64,000 nucleotides of DNA from positions 4,030,001-4,094,000 of the forward strand of contig NZ_CP075371.1 of the NCBI RefSeq assembly GCF_018459925.1, written 5' to 3'. The position numbers and the translations under genes were made by a program. Position 1 is the stretch's first letter, and each line of letters begins with the position of its first letter. The notes below the pieces were generated by a model that worked only from the letters and a program-made list of their open reading frames with translations, was not told the origin of the DNA and ran no database searches. Source of the DNA: Nocardioides aquaticus. Lineage in GTDB: Bacteria > Actinomycetota > Actinomycetes > Propionibacteriales > Nocardioidaceae. Below are positions 16,453 through 25,245 of this stretch, piece by piece.

Positions 16453-16782
16453 ATGAGCGATGCGAAGACGGGTCAGCCGGGCGAGGACGAGCTCGTCGCC
16501 TCCAACCCCAACGCCACCGGGCCGGACGGTGCCGCAGGTGACATGGGGGTGAGCAGCGAGCGGGAGGGTGCGACCGGCCCGGGCCAGCACGGCACCGACG
16601 GCATGCTCGACACGAGCCCGTCACCGGGCGCCCCGGACGAGGAGACGCCGCGGGAGCAGTCCGCCGGCGAGCACGACGACCTCAACCCGGAGGCGCCGAT
16701 CCCCCCGGTCGCGGGGTACAACTCGCGCGACCCGCGCTCGGACGAGACCCCGTACGAGCCCGGCCCCTCCTACGAGCGCTGA
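16453..16782 (+). CDS. Small disordered protein of unknown function
   Basis: A 109-aa hydrophilic protein rich in Gly, Pro, Glu, Asp and Ser (ASNPNATGPDGAAGDMGVSS; YNSRDPRSDETPYEPGPSYE), without cysteine or membrane helix. A TAGGGT box 6 nt upstream of the ATG supports expression as a leaderless message. It is divergent from the nuclease-like gene and convergent with miaB. It resembles, in composition only, the acidic proteins at 14418 and 15142. Confidence 0.65.
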   Translation: MSDAKTGQPGEDELVASNPNATGPDGAAGDMGVSSEREGATGPGQHGTDGMLDTSPSPGAPDEETPREQSAGEHDDLNPEAPIPPVAGYNSRDPRSDETPYEPGPSYER

Positions 16783-16788
16783 ACCGGG

Positions 16789-18312
16789 TCAGCCGCAGGC
16801 GGGAGCCGGCGGCAGCGGGGCCGGCACGCCCACGGCCGGCATCCCCAGCCCCACCCCGGCCGCGGGGCCGGGCCTGCCCTGGCGCGCGTCCCACGCGTCG
16901 CCGGAGCGGGTGCGGCGGAGCGCCAGGACCGGCCCGTCGGCCACGAGGTGGTGCGGCGCGGCGTAGGTGACCTCCACCGTCACGACGTCACCGGGACGCG
17001 GTCGCTCGCCCTCGGGCAGCGCGAAGTGCACCAGCCGGTTGTCCGGGCCGCGACCCGACAGCCGTGCGGTGGCGGCGTCCTTGCGCCCCTCCCCCTCGCT
17101 GACGAGCAGCTCGACGCGGCGACCGACCAGCCGCTGGTTCTCCTCCCAGGCGATCCGGTTCACCTCGGCGGCGAGGCGCTCGTACCGGTCCTTGACGACC
17201 TCCGGCGGCACCTGGTCGGCCATGGTCGCGGCGGGCGTGCCCGGCCGCGGGGAGTACTGGAAGGTGAACGCGCCGGCGAACCGCGCCTCGCGCACGACCT
17301 CGAGCGTCTCGAGGAAGTCCTCCTCGGTCTCGCCGGGGAAGCCCACGATGATGTCGGTGGTGATCGCCGCGTCCGGCATGGCCGCGCGGACGCGCTCGAT
17401 GATCCCGAGGAACTTCGAGCGGCGGTAGGACCGGCGCATCGCCTTGAGCACCCGGTCCGAGCCGGACTGCAGCGGCATGTGCAGCTGCGGCATCACCGTC
17501 GGCGTCTCGGCCATCGCCTCGATCACGTCGTCGGTGAACTCCGCCGGGTGCGGCGAGGTGAACCGCACCCGCTCGAGGCCCTCGACCTGCCCGCAGGCGC
17601 GCAGCAGCTTCGAGAACGCCTGCCGGTCGCCGAACTCCACGCCGTACGCGTTCACGTTCTGCCCCAGCAGCGTCACCTCGGTGACACCCTCGGCGACCAG
17701 CGCCTCGACCTCGGCCAGGATCTCGCCGGGGCGGCGGTCCTTCTCCTTGCCGCGCAGCGCCGGGACGATGCAGAACGTGCAGGTGTTGTTGCACCCGACG
17801 GACACCGAGACCCAGGCGGCGTACGCCGAGTCGCGCTTGGTCGGCAGCGTCGAGGGGAAGACGTCGAGCGACTCCAGGATCTCGACCTGCGCCTCCTCGG
17901 CGACCCGGGCCCGCTCCAGCAGCACCGGCAGCGAGCCGATGTTGTGGGTGCCGAAGACGACGTCGACGTAGGGCGCGCGGGCCGTGATCGTGTCGCGGTC
18001 CTTCTGCGCCAGGCAGCCGCCGACGGCGATCTGCATCCCCGGCCGGGCGGCCTTGACCGGCGCCAGGTGGGAGAGGTTGCCGTACAGCTTGTTGTCGGCG
18101 TTCTCCCGCACCGCGCAGGTGTTGAAGACGACCACGTCGGCCTGCTCGCCGCGCGGGGCGGCGGCGTACCCGGCCTGCTCGAGCAGCCCGGTGAGCCGCT
18201 CGGAGTCGTGGACGTTCATCTGGCACCCGTAGGTCTTGACCTCGTAGGTGCGGGGGGACGGAGGGTGGGGAGCGAGCGCAGCGAGCGTCTCGAAACCGGG
18301 AGCAGCAGTCAT
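16789..18312 (-). CDS. miaB: tRNA-2-methylthio-N6-dimethylallyladenosine synthase MiaB
   Basis: Radical-SAM methylthiotransferase that acts after MiaA on A37 of tRNA. The UPF0004 domain ([20 protein letters not shown]) gives the three Cys ligands of the auxiliary cluster, [12 protein letters not shown] the radical-SAM CxxxCxxC, and the C-terminal TRAM domain (about residues 400-470) binds tRNA. At 507 aa it is slightly long: an extension at residues 4-20 is encoded by a repetitive GAGCGAGCGCAGCGAGCG-type tract (18270-18298), and a Gly/Pro-rich tail ends the protein. ATG at 18312 is the only start upstream of the conserved domain. Confidence 0.95.
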   Translation of the reverse strand: MTAAPGFETLAALAPHPPSPRTYEVKTYGCQMNVHDSERLTGLLEQAGYAAAPRGEQADVVVFNTCAVRENADNKLYGNLSHLAPVKAARPGMQIAVGGCLAQKDRDTITARAPYVDVVFGTHNIGSLPVLLERARVAEEAQVEILESLDVFPSTLPTKRDSAYAAWVSVSVGCNNTCTFCIVPALRGKEKDRRPGEILAEVEALVAEGVTEVTLLGQNVNAYGVEFGDRQAFSKLLRACGQVEGLERVRFTSPHPAEFTDDVIEAMAETPTVMPQLHMPLQSGSDRVLKAMRRSYRRSKFLGIIERVRAAMPDAAITTDIIVGFPGETEEDFLETLEVVREARFAGAFTFQYSPRPGTPAATMADQVPPEVVKDRYERLAAEVNRIAWEENQRLVGRRVELLVSEGEGRKDAATARLSGRGPDNRLVHFALPEGERPRPGDVVTVEVTYAAPHHLVADGPVLALRRTRSGDAWDARQGRPGPAAGVGLGMPAVGVPAPLPPAPACG

Positions 18313-18363
18313 GGCGCTGTCCAGGGTACGGCCGGCCCGCCGCGGCCGTGCCATCGTGCTGGC

Positions 18364-18918
18364 ATGACCGAGCCCGCCGTCGACGAGGACGACGACCCGG
18401 TCCGCTGGATCGGGCTCCGCCCCGACGCCTACGCCGGGCCGTTCCGCGAGAAGGACGGCGTCCTGGGCGACGACGTCGACGACCTCCACCGGTGGACGGG
18501 GATCTCGCGCGAGCTCTACGACGAGGTCATGGCGTGGAACGAGGCGCACGCCTGCCTGCGCGGCGCGCCGAGCGAGGCCTGGCGCGACCGCCACCACGAC
18601 TGGCAGCAGCGGTTGCTGTCCCGAATGCGGGAGGAGGTCCACCCCGGCATCGAGGTCCAGGCGCCGCAGGCGGAGCGGCCGACGGAGGTCTCCTTGACCG
18701 GGCTGCGTCCGGAGGACGTCCGGGGCCGGCGCGTGCTCGACGCCCTGGGCGCGCCCCTGGCCGGCCGGGTGGTGGCGTGGGTCGAGCGGGGCGTCCTGCT
18801 CTGGGACGCCGACCGGACCGACGACGTCGCGGTCCACGACTGGGAGGACGCCGGGGCGGCCCTGGCGCGGGAGGTGCAGGAGGCACTGGGACCGGGGTAC
18901 GAGGTCGTCGCCCGCTGA
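18364..18918 (+). CDS. Hypothetical protein
   Basis: A 184-aa hydrophilic protein without recognised motifs. [20 protein letters not shown] and [18 protein letters not shown] suggest a compact mixed alpha/beta protein; the second half ([20 protein letters not shown] to the end) looks like a separate small beta domain. No membrane helix or signal peptide. It is divergent from miaB with a 51-nt gap. Function is unknown; the real frame is supported by good codon pattern and lack of an overlapping gene. Confidence 0.65.
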   Translation: MTEPAVDEDDDPVRWIGLRPDAYAGPFREKDGVLGDDVDDLHRWTGISRELYDEVMAWNEAHACLRGAPSEAWRDRHHDWQQRLLSRMREEVHPGIEVQAPQAERPTEVSLTGLRPEDVRGRRVLDALGAPLAGRVVAWVERGVLLWDADRTDDVAVHDWEDAGAALAREVQEALGPGYEVVAR

Positions 18919-19143
18919 TCAGCAGCCGCCGACCGTGTCCTGGTCGAGGTCGGAGGCGCGCGACTGCCTGGGGCGGGTGGGCGACGGCTGCAGCTCGCCG
19001 GCGTCGTAGACCGCGAACCGGTCCCCCGGTCCCAGGGTGGCCACGGTGCGCTTCACCTCGGCGAGGTTGTCGTCCGCGCTGCCCCAGTTCACCGACGCCA
19101 TCTCGTCCCACTCGGCGGCCGTCACGAGGAGCCCCTCGTTCAC
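18919..19143 (-). CDS. Small hypothetical protein
   Basis: A 74-aa protein with one plausible domain ([20 protein letters not shown] ... [18 protein letters not shown]) and a disordered tail ending in GGC. GTG at 19143 overlaps the upstream small membrane protein's stop by 4 nt, so it is likely the last gene of the gntP unit. It is immediately adjacent to, and convergent with, the 18364 gene. Function is unknown. Confidence 0.5.
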   Translation of the reverse strand: MNEGLLVTAAEWDEMASVNWGSADDNLAEVKRTVATLGPGDRFAVYDAGELQPSPTRPRQSRASDLDQDTVGGC

Positions 19144-19352
19144 GAGGACCCGCCTCGACCGTCGTCGTCCGGGGGCAGCACCGCCCGGCGTACGACCCGC
19201 CGGGCCATCACGACCCCGACCGCGACCGGGACCAGCAGCCACGTGCCCGGCTGCGACCAGGCGTCCGCGTCGACCAGCCGGGCCACGACGAGCAGGACGA
19301 CCACCAGTGCGAGGGCGACCAACAGGTCCCGGGCGATCCCCGGGGCGGGCAC
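19140..19352 (-). CDS. Small two-helix membrane protein
   Basis: A 70-aa protein with two hydrophobic helices (about residues 9-26 and 36-52; [18 protein letters not shown]) and a charged C-terminus. The GTG start lies 1 nt beyond the gntP stop, so translation is coupled to the permease. Its role is unknown; it may be an accessory subunit of the permease, by position only. Confidence 0.55.
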   Translation of the reverse strand: MPAPGIARDLLVALALVVVLLVVARLVDADAWSQPGTWLLVPVAVGVVMARRVVRRAVLPPDDDGRGGSS

Positions 19353-19353
19353 C

Positions 19354-20796
19354 TCAGAACCCGCCGAAGGCGGTGCCGAGCGCGATCACGGTGACCAGCG
19401 CGACCACCGGGATCGCCACGGCGACCACGAAGATGTCCTTGTAGGACTGGCGGTGCGTGAGCCCGCAGATGGCCAGCACCGTGATCACCGCGCCGTTGTG
19501 CGGCAGGGCGTCGAAGCCGCCGGCGGCGAGCACGGTGACGCGGTGCATCAGCTCCAGGCTGATGCCCTGGTCCTCGGCCAGCCCGCGGAACTGCTCGCCG
19601 AGGGCCTGCAGCGCGATGCTCATGCCGCCCGAGGCGGACCCGGTGATGCCGGCGAGCACGTTGACCGAGACCGCCAGCGAGACGACCGGGTTGTTGGAGA
19701 TGCCGAGCACCGCGTCGCGGACGATCCGGAAGGCCGGCAGGGCGGCGATGACGGCGCCGTACCCGACCTCGGAGGCGGTGTTGAAGATCGGCAGGAACGA
19801 GGCGAAGCTGCCCTCGTTGAGGCTCGCGCGCAGGTCGGCCAACCGGGTCCAGTTCAGCGCGATGACGAGCAGGCAGGCCACCACGAGGGCGACCACGATC
19901 GCCCAGATGCCGCCGACCGTCTCGAGGTCGGTGGCGCCGTAGGCGTCCTCGGCCAGGTAGGAGGTGTTCATCGCCGGAAACACCAGGCGCACCAGCAGCA
20001 GGTTGACCGCGATCACCACGACGATCGGCAGGAAGGCCAGCAGGGCCGAGGGCCGCGGGCGGGTGTCGGTGGCGGCCGTCCCGGCCTCCACCTTCGTCGC
20101 GGTGCCGCCGGCGGCGGCAGCCGCCTTCTCGGCCTTGGCGGTGTCCCCGGCGTCGAGGTAGCCCTCCCCCGCAGCCTGCAGCTTCTTCGAGCGGTGCGAG
20201 AGCCACCATGTGCCGCCGCCGAACATGATGAGCGCGGCGATGATGCCCAGGCCGGGGGCGGCGAAGGCGTCGGTGCCGAAGAACGGCGCCGGGATCGCGT
20301 TCTGGATCTGCGGGGTGCCGGGCAGCGCGGTCATCGTGAAGGTGAACGAGCCCAGCGCGATCGAGGCCGGGATCAGCCGCTTGGGCACGCCGGCCTCGCG
20401 GAACATCGCCGCCGCGATCGGGAAGACGGCGAAGGCGACCACGAACAGCGACACCCCGCCGTACGTGAGGACCGCGCAGGCGAGGACGACGGCGAGGATC
20501 GCGCGGCTGCCGCCGAGCTTGTCGACGATGAAGTACGCGATCGCGCGTGCGGAGCCCGAGTCGTCCATCAGCTTGCCGAAGATCGCTCCGAGCAGGAACA
20601 GCGGGAAGTAGGTGATCACGTAGCCGCCGAGGGCGGGCATGAACACCTGCGTGTAGGTGGCGAGGAGGGGCACGCCGCCGGCGAAGACGGTCGCGAGCAG
20701 CGCCATCAGCGGCGCCAGGATGATCACGTTGACGCCGCGGTAGGCGAACACGATCAGCAGCGCCAGGGACAGGACGATCCCGATCAGACCGATCAC
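19354..20796 (-). CDS. GntP family permease
   Basis: A 480-aa transporter with about 12 membrane helices, in the GntP/gluconate:H+ symporter family. [36 protein letters not shown] and [13 protein letters not shown] in the first half, and [20 protein letters not shown] and [20 protein letters not shown] in the second, are conserved family segments. A hydrophilic loop of about 45 residues (roughly 205-250) splits the two halves. Substrate is likely a hydroxy acid or carboxylate (gluconate, glycerate, lactate or 3-hydroxybutyrate); none is shown by context. Confidence 0.88.
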   Translation of the reverse strand: MIGLIGIVLSLALLIVFAYRGVNVIILAPLMALLATVFAGGVPLLATYTQVFMPALGGYVITYFPLFLLGAIFGKLMDDSGSARAIAYFIVDKLGGSRAILAVVLACAVLTYGGVSLFVVAFAVFPIAAAMFREAGVPKRLIPASIALGSFTFTMTALPGTPQIQNAIPAPFFGTDAFAAPGLGIIAALIMFGGGTWWLSHRSKKLQAAGEGYLDAGDTAKAEKAAAAAGGTATKVEAGTAATDTRPRPSALLAFLPIVVVIAVNLLLVRLVFPAMNTSYLAEDAYGATDLETVGGIWAIVVALVVACLLVIALNWTRLADLRASLNEGSFASFLPIFNTASEVGYGAVIAALPAFRIVRDAVLGISNNPVVSLAVSVNVLAGITGSASGGMSIALQALGEQFRGLAEDQGISLELMHRVTVLAAGGFDALPHNGAVITVLAICGLTHRQSYKDIFVVAVAIPVVALVTVIALGTAFGGF

Positions 20797-20933
20797 GGGG
20801 GCTCCTCAGAGGGGCAGGGGCAGGACCCGCCGCACCCTAGAGCACCGTCGCCCCTGGGGGTGGTCCGGTCACAGCCGGGTCACGACTACGCCACCCGGGT
20901 CCTCCGACATGGCCCCAGGTCCCCCAGGATGGC

Positions 20934-20939
20934 TAGGGT
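20934..20939 (+). promoter_or_regulatory. -10 box for the glutamate transporter operon
   Basis: TAGGGT lies 7 nt before the ATG at 20947 and no ribosome site intervenes, fitting a leaderless operon transcript. Confidence 0.5.
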
Positions 20940-20946
20940 TCGCCGC

Positions 20947-21723
20947 ATGACCGTGCAGCAGGACCGCGAGATCAACGCCGCGACCGGACAGCCCCTCGTC
21001 GTGCTGGAGAAGGTCAACAAGCACTTCGGCGCGCTGCACGTGCTCCAGGACATCGACCTGTCGATCAAGCGCGGCGAGGTCGTCGTCGTGATCGGCCCGT
21101 CCGGTTCGGGCAAGTCGACGCTGTGCCGGGCGATCAACCGCCTCGAGACCATCGACGACGGCTCGATCACCCTCGACGGCCAGCCGCTGCCGGCGGAGGG
21201 CAAGGCGCTGGCCAACCTGCGCGCCGAGGTCGGCATGGTCTTCCAGAGCTTCAACCTGTTCGCCCACAAGACGATCCTCGAGAACGTCACGCTCGGCCCG
21301 ATCAAGGTCCGGGGCGTCAAGAAGGCCGACGCCGACAAGCGCGCGATGGAGCTGCTCGAGCGGGTCGGCATCGCCCACCAGGCCGAGAAGTACCCCGCCC
21401 AGCTCTCCGGCGGCCAGCAGCAGCGCGTCGCGATCGCCCGCGCGCTCGCGATGGACCCCAAGGTGATGCTCTTCGACGAGCCGACCTCGGCGCTGGACCC
21501 CGAGATGATCAAGGAGGTCCTCGACGTCATGGTCGAGCTCGCCGAGCAGGGCATGACGATGGTCGTGGTCACCCACGAGATGGGCTTCGCCCGCACGGCC
21601 GCGCACCGCGTCGTCTTCATGGACGCCGGCGCGATCGCCGAGGAGAACACCCCCCACGAGTTCTTCACCAACCCGCGCACGGAGCGGGCCCAGGACTTCC
21701 TGGGCAAGATCCTCAAGCACTGA
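20947..21723 (+). CDS. Amino acid ABC transporter ATP-binding protein (GluA-like)
   Basis: A 258-aa ATPase of a polar amino acid importer. Walker [11 protein letters not shown]-loop [13 protein letters not shown], signature [15 protein letters not shown], Walker [15 protein letters not shown] and switch His [10 protein letters not shown] are all intact. The sequence and the gene order ATPase, binding protein, two permeases match the GluABCD glutamate uptake system of corynebacteria and other actinomycetes. It is the first gene of the operon. Confidence 0.93.
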   Translation: MTVQQDREINAATGQPLVVLEKVNKHFGALHVLQDIDLSIKRGEVVVVIGPSGSGKSTLCRAINRLETIDDGSITLDGQPLPAEGKALANLRAEVGMVFQSFNLFAHKTILENVTLGPIKVRGVKKADADKRAMELLERVGIAHQAEKYPAQLSGGQQQRVAIARALAMDPKVMLFDEPTSALDPEMIKEVLDVMVELAEQGMTMVVVTHEMGFARTAAHRVVFMDAGAIAEENTPHEFFTNPRTERAQDFLGKILKH

Positions 21724-21785
21724 CCCAGCACCGCCGCACCACCCGTCCCACCCCGTCCCACCCCGTGACCCAAGGAGAACGCCCC

Positions 21786-22685
21786 ATGCGCATCCACCGA
21801 CTCAAGCTCGCGGCCGTGGCCGTCGGCCTCTCGACCGCCCTGGCCGCCTGCGGTGACGCCGGCGGGGACACCGCCGGCGGGGACACCCCCGACGTGGAGG
21901 TCCAGGAGGACGCCGCCTCGCAGTTCGAGGAGGGCACCCGGATGGCCGAGCTCGCCGAGGCCGGTGAGATCACCATCGGCGTGAAGTACGACCAGCCCGG
22001 GCTGGGCTTCAAGGACGCCTCCTCCGACGTCCCGACCGGCTTCGACGTCGAGGTCGCCAAGCTGCTCGCCGCCGACCTCGGCATCGACCCCGAGTCGGAC
22101 TCGGTGACCTGGGAGGAGACCATCTCCGACAACCGCGAGCCCTACCTCCAGGAGGGCCGCGTCGACCTGGTGCTCGCCTCCTACTCGATCACCGACGAGC
22201 GTCGCCAGGTCGTCGGCCAGACCGGCCCCTACTTCCTCACCGGTCAGCAGGTGCTGGTCCCCGCGGACAGCGACGTGGAGAGCATCGAGGACCTGAGGGG
22301 CGAGGACGTCTGCTCGGTCACGGGCTCGACCTCGCTGACCAACGTCGAGGACGCGGGCGCCAACGGCGTGCCGGCCGAGACCTACAGCCAGTGCGCGGAG
22401 GACGTCGTCAACGGCACCGTGCCGGCGATGTCCACCGACGGCTCGATCCTGCTCGGCCTGGCCGCGCAGTACGACGGCGAGCTCAAGGTCGTCGGGGACG
22501 AGTTCTCGGAGGAGCGGATCGGTGTCGGGTACCCGCAGGAGTACCCCGAGATGTGCGAGTGGATCAACGAGACGCTGACCGAGGCCTACGACAGCGGGGC
22601 CTGGGGCGAGGCCTTCGAGGCCACCCTGGGTGGCGACGGCGTCGAGACGCCCGAGCCGCCGGCCCTCGACGAGTGCCAGGCCTGA
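21786..22685 (+). CDS. Glutamate-type ABC transporter substrate-binding lipoprotein (GluB-like)
   Basis: A 299-aa extracellular solute-binding protein. A signal peptide with lipobox ends in LAAC (lipid-modified Cys22), a flexible acidic linker follows, then the family-3 periplasmic fold: GEITIGVKYDQPGLGFKD, GFDVEVAKLLAADLGI, REPYLQEGRVDLVLASYSIT and the ligand-binding TGQQVLVPAD. It should capture glutamate (or a related polar amino acid) at the cell surface. AAGGAG precedes the ATG. A strong hairpin follows the gene (22703-22730). Confidence 0.92.
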   Translation: MRIHRLKLAAVAVGLSTALAACGDAGGDTAGGDTPDVEVQEDAASQFEEGTRMAELAEAGEITIGVKYDQPGLGFKDASSDVPTGFDVEVAKLLAADLGIDPESDSVTWEETISDNREPYLQEGRVDLVLASYSITDERRQVVGQTGPYFLTGQQVLVPADSDVESIEDLRGEDVCSVTGSTSLTNVEDAGANGVPAETYSQCAEDVVNGTVPAMSTDGSILLGLAAQYDGELKVVGDEFSEERIGVGYPQEYPEMCEWINETLTEAYDSGAWGEAFEATLGGDGVETPEPPALDECQA

Positions 22686-22702
22686 CACACCTCCACCGCG
22701 CG

Positions 22703-22730
22703 CGGCCGGGACGCACCTGCGTCCCGGCCG
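22703..22730 (+). terminator. Hairpin between the binding protein and permease genes
   Basis: CGGCCGGGACGC / GCGTCCCGGCCG arms of 12 nt around ACCT. In ABC importer operons such a stem often protects the mRNA of the abundant binding protein or partly ends transcription, so the permeases are made at lower levels. Confidence 0.65.
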
Positions 22731-22758
22731 TCGCGTGCCCCGACCGACCACGGAAGGC

Positions 22759-23451
22759 ATGGCCGTGAACGCCGTCCTCGAGAACTCCGACCTGGTGCTG
22801 GTCGCGTTCGGCTACACCCTGCTGCTGTTCGTGCTGGCCGGGATCGGGTCGCTCCTGCTCGGCAGCCTCCTCGCCGCACTGCGGGTCGGCCCGGTGTCGA
22901 TCATGCGGCGGTCGGTCTCGGTGTACGTCACCCTGATCCGCAACACGCCGCTGCTCGTGATCCTGATCTTCTTCCGCATCGCCGGACCCAAGGTCGGGCT
23001 GCGCTTCGACTTCGTCGACGTCACCATCGGCGAGATCAACCTCAACGCCGTCTTCACCGCGTGCCTGGTCGGCCTGACGGTCTACACCTCGGCCTTCGTC
23101 TGCGAGGCCCTGCGCTCCGGCATCAACGCCGTGCCCGTGGGCCAGGCCGAGGCCGCCCGCGCGATCGGCCTCACGTTCGGCGGCGCGATGGGCCAGGTGA
23201 TCCTGCCCCAGGCCTTCCGCGCCTCGCTCCCGCCGCTGACCAGCGTGCAGATCGCGCTGCTGAAGAACACCACGGTCGCCGGCGCGGTGGGGGTCTTCGA
23301 GGCCTTCGCCCGGATGCGCAGCCTGACCAACGACTACACCACGCAGACCTACGGGATCTTCCTGGCGTTCGCGGTCATCTTCGTGGTCCTCGTTGAGATC
23401 GTCTCGTTCCTCTCGCTCCGGCTCGAACGCCGTTGGAAGGTGGCTCGATGA
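22759..23451 (+). CDS. Amino acid ABC transporter permease (GluC-like)
   Basis: A 230-aa inner-membrane permease with about five helices. TLIRNTPLLVILIFF begins the conserved His/Glu/Gln permease region, and EALRSGINAVPVGQAEAARA followed by IGL is the EAA loop that docks on the ATPase. ATG at 22759 follows GGAAGG; a GTG two codons later is a second possibility. Its stop overlaps the next ATG by 4 nt. Confidence 0.92.
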   Translation: MAVNAVLENSDLVLVAFGYTLLLFVLAGIGSLLLGSLLAALRVGPVSIMRRSVSVYVTLIRNTPLLVILIFFRIAGPKVGLRFDFVDVTIGEINLNAVFTACLVGLTVYTSAFVCEALRSGINAVPVGQAEAARAIGLTFGGAMGQVILPQAFRASLPPLTSVQIALLKNTTVAGAVGVFEAFARMRSLTNDYTTQTYGIFLAFAVIFVVLVEIVSFLSLRLERRWKVAR

Positions 23452-24296
23452 GCTCCCAGTCCGTCCTCTTCGACGCTCCCGGGCCCCGGACGGTCGCCCG
23501 GCACCGCGTCTACTCCGTGGTCACCGTGGTCGCGCTCGTCGCGCTCCTCGGCCTGGTCGTCTGGCGACTGGCGGTCACCGGGCAGCTGGAGTACCGGCTC
23601 TGGGAGCCGTTCGTCACGCCGCGCTACATCGAGGCGCTGCTCGTCGACGGCGTCCTGACCACGCTCTCGATGGCCGGCGCGGCCGTGCTGGGCGCGGTGG
23701 TCTTCGGCCTGGTGTTCGGTCTCGGCAAGATCTCCCACCGCCGCTGGATCAGCGGCCCGAGCTTCGTCGTCGTCGAGTTCTTCCGAGCCGTGCCCGTCCT
23801 GCTGCTGATGATCGCGGTCTTCTTCAGCTGGGGCATCACGCGCGGTGACTCCGGGGCGTACTGGTCGGTCGTCGTCGCGCTCACCGCCTACAACGGCGCC
23901 GTCCTGGCCGAGGTCTTCCGCGCCGGCATCGCCGCGGTGCCGAAGGGACAGGGCGAGGCCGCCTTCGCGGTCGGCATGAGCCGGACCCAGGTCACCTGGA
24001 TCATCCTGCTGCCGCAGGCGGTGAAGATCATGCTCCCCGCGCTGATCAGCCAGTGCGTGGTCGCTGTCAAGGACACCAGCCTCGGGTACGCCGTGGCCGC
24101 CCCCGGCCTGACCACGATCGGCCGCGGGATCTACCAGGGGTTCCAGAACCAGGTGCCGACCGTCATCGTCCTCGCGGGGCTCTACATCCTGATCAACCTG
24201 GCGCTGACCGTCCTGGCCACCTGGGTCCAGCGGAAGTTCGTCGGGGAGAACAACCCGATCGCGCTGCAGACCGTCGACAGCGGCCGGGCCGTCTGA
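23448..24296 (+). CDS. Amino acid ABC transporter permease (GluD-like)
   Basis: The 282-aa second permease of the importer, with an extra N-terminal helix compared with its partner (about residues 27-46). EFFRAVPVLLLMIAVFFSW and EVFRAGIAAVPKGQGEAAFA with VGM carry the conserved permease segment and EAA loop. ATGA overlap with the preceding gene ensures equal synthesis of the two permeases. It is the last gene of the operon and is convergent with the DUF4442 gene only 4 nt away. Confidence 0.92.
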   Translation: MSSQSVLFDAPGPRTVARHRVYSVVTVVALVALLGLVVWRLAVTGQLEYRLWEPFVTPRYIEALLVDGVLTTLSMAGAAVLGAVVFGLVFGLGKISHRRWISGPSFVVVEFFRAVPVLLLMIAVFFSWGITRGDSGAYWSVVVALTAYNGAVLAEVFRAGIAAVPKGQGEAAFAVGMSRTQVTWIILLPQAVKIMLPALISQCVVAVKDTSLGYAVAAPGLTTIGRGIYQGFQNQVPTVIVLAGLYILINLALTVLATWVQRKFVGENNPIALQTVDSGRAV

Positions 24297-24300
24297 GACC

Positions 24301-24777
24301 TCAGCGTCGCGGCGTCACCCACAACCGGATGACGCCCTCGACCACGACCGTCCCGTCGTCACGCACCCCGCGGACCCGTACGGGCACGTCGGGGTCGTCG
24401 CCGGTCCACTGCGCCCGGTCGGTCTCGGCGACGCACGTGATGTCGCTGGTGGCCTTGGCGGTGTAGGCCACGTCCATCCCCTTCGGGATCCAGCGCTTGT
24501 CGGCCGGGATCGACACCTCGGCGAGCGCGCCCATCGCCGCCTCGAGGCCGTTGCACAGCGCGATCGCGTGCACGGTGCCGAGGTGGTTCTGCACCGCGCG
24601 GCGCTTGGGCACGACCAGCTCGGCGTGATCGGGGCGCAGCACGGTGAAGCGGGGGCGGACGGTGCGGAAGTACGGCGCCTTCTGCGCGAAGCCGAAGGAG
24701 AACGCGCGGCGGCCGAGGCTCGCGCCGACGACCGGGAGGCTGGTGGCGCGCTGCCACAGGGTGAGGACCTGGCTCAT
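24301..24777 (-). CDS. DUF4442/hotdog-fold thioesterase-like protein
   Basis: A 158-aa hotdog-fold protein of the DUF4442 group. PRFTVLRPDHAELVVPKRRA, NHLGTVHAIALCNGLEAAMG (the central hotdog helix) and IPKGMDVAYTAKATSDIT match this family, related to PaaI-like acyl-CoA thioesterases, though the usual active-site pattern is changed. ATG at 24777 was chosen over 24789 because the protein alignment begins MSQVLTLW and a -10 box plus palindrome lie just upstream. A role in acyl-CoA metabolism is likely but not shown. Confidence 0.82.
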   Translation of the reverse strand: MSQVLTLWQRATSLPVVGASLGRRAFSFGFAQKAPYFRTVRPRFTVLRPDHAELVVPKRRAVQNHLGTVHAIALCNGLEAAMGALAEVSIPADKRWIPKGMDVAYTAKATSDITCVAETDRAQWTGDDPDVPVRVRGVRDDGTVVVEGVIRLWVTPRR

Positions 24778-24785
24778 GCCACCCG

Positions 24786-24791
24786 ACATTA
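24786..24791 (-). promoter_or_regulatory. -10 box for the DUF4442 gene
   Basis: TAATGT on the minus strand, 8 nt before the ATG at 24777. It overlaps the palindrome at 24789-24802, so a repressor bound there would block it. Confidence 0.4.
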
Positions 24792-24802
24792 CCGACCGGT
24801 AA
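24789..24802. promoter_or_regulatory. Palindromic operator-like site TTACCGACCGGTAA
   Basis: Perfect TTACCG / CGGTAA half-sites with a 2-nt centre, placed over the probable promoter of the DUF4442 gene. The shape fits a TetR-family operator for a lipid or acyl-CoA regulator; no such regulator is next to it. Confidence 0.5.
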
Positions 24803-24816
24803 CCGCGGCCCGCGGC

Positions 24817-25143
24817 TCAGGCCAGCGAGAGGACGAGCTTCTCGATCTCGGCGAGGCGCTCGTCGTCCATCTCGTCGCCCTCGGCCAGGCTGCGGCGCAG
24901 GTCGAGGGCGACCAGCGCGAACCCGGCCCGGTCGAGCGCGCCACCGACGGCCTTGAGCTGCTGGACCACGGACTCGAGGTCCCGGCCGTCCTCGACCATC
25001 CGCAGGACGCCGGCGAGCTGGCCCTGGGCGCGCTTGATCCGGTTCACGACCGGGCGCAGCTCGAGCGGCGTCGGAGTGCGCAGCGGGTCGCTGCCTCCCG
25101 GGTCACCGGGCCCCGGGTCGTCGGGGACGGGGTCGAGCGACAT
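24817..25143 (-). CDS. CsoR/RcnR family repressor lacking the metal ligands
   Basis: A 108-aa all-helical repressor of the DUF156 family. The fold is clear (NRIKRAQGQLAGVLRMVEDG, then QQLKAVGGALDRAGFALVAL), but in the alignment I make by eye with mycobacterial CsoR the Cu(I) ligands Cys36, His61 and Cys65 become Leu, Asp and Ser. There is no cysteine in the protein. So it cannot sense copper the CsoR way, nor persulfide like CstR. GGAGG and a 5-nt spacer precede the ATG at 25143. No efflux pump or chaperone lies nearby; its ligand and target are unknown. Confidence 0.85.
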   Translation of the reverse strand: MSLDPVPDDPGPGDPGGSDPLRTPTPLELRPVVNRIKRAQGQLAGVLRMVEDGRDLESVVQQLKAVGGALDRAGFALVALDLRRSLAEGDEMDDERLAEIEKLVLSLA

Positions 25144-25245
25144 GGGGGCCTCCGGAGGACGTGCCGCACCCGAGCGGGGCGCGCTCACCGGTCAACGACG
25201 GACACCCCCGGGGGTTCCACGGCTCCGGTGGTGGTCTGGACCGGG

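Noticed and set aside
19243..20946. Long plus-strand open frame running into the ABC transporter ATPase
   Set aside because: Everything before the ATG at 20947 is opposite the GntP permease and is rich in Asp/Glu/Arg/His low-complexity sequence; only the ATPase part is real.
21742..21765. Direct repeat of a CGTCCCACCC-type unit before the binding-protein gene
   Set aside because: Only two and a half short copies in low-complexity spacer; most likely chance in GC-rich DNA.
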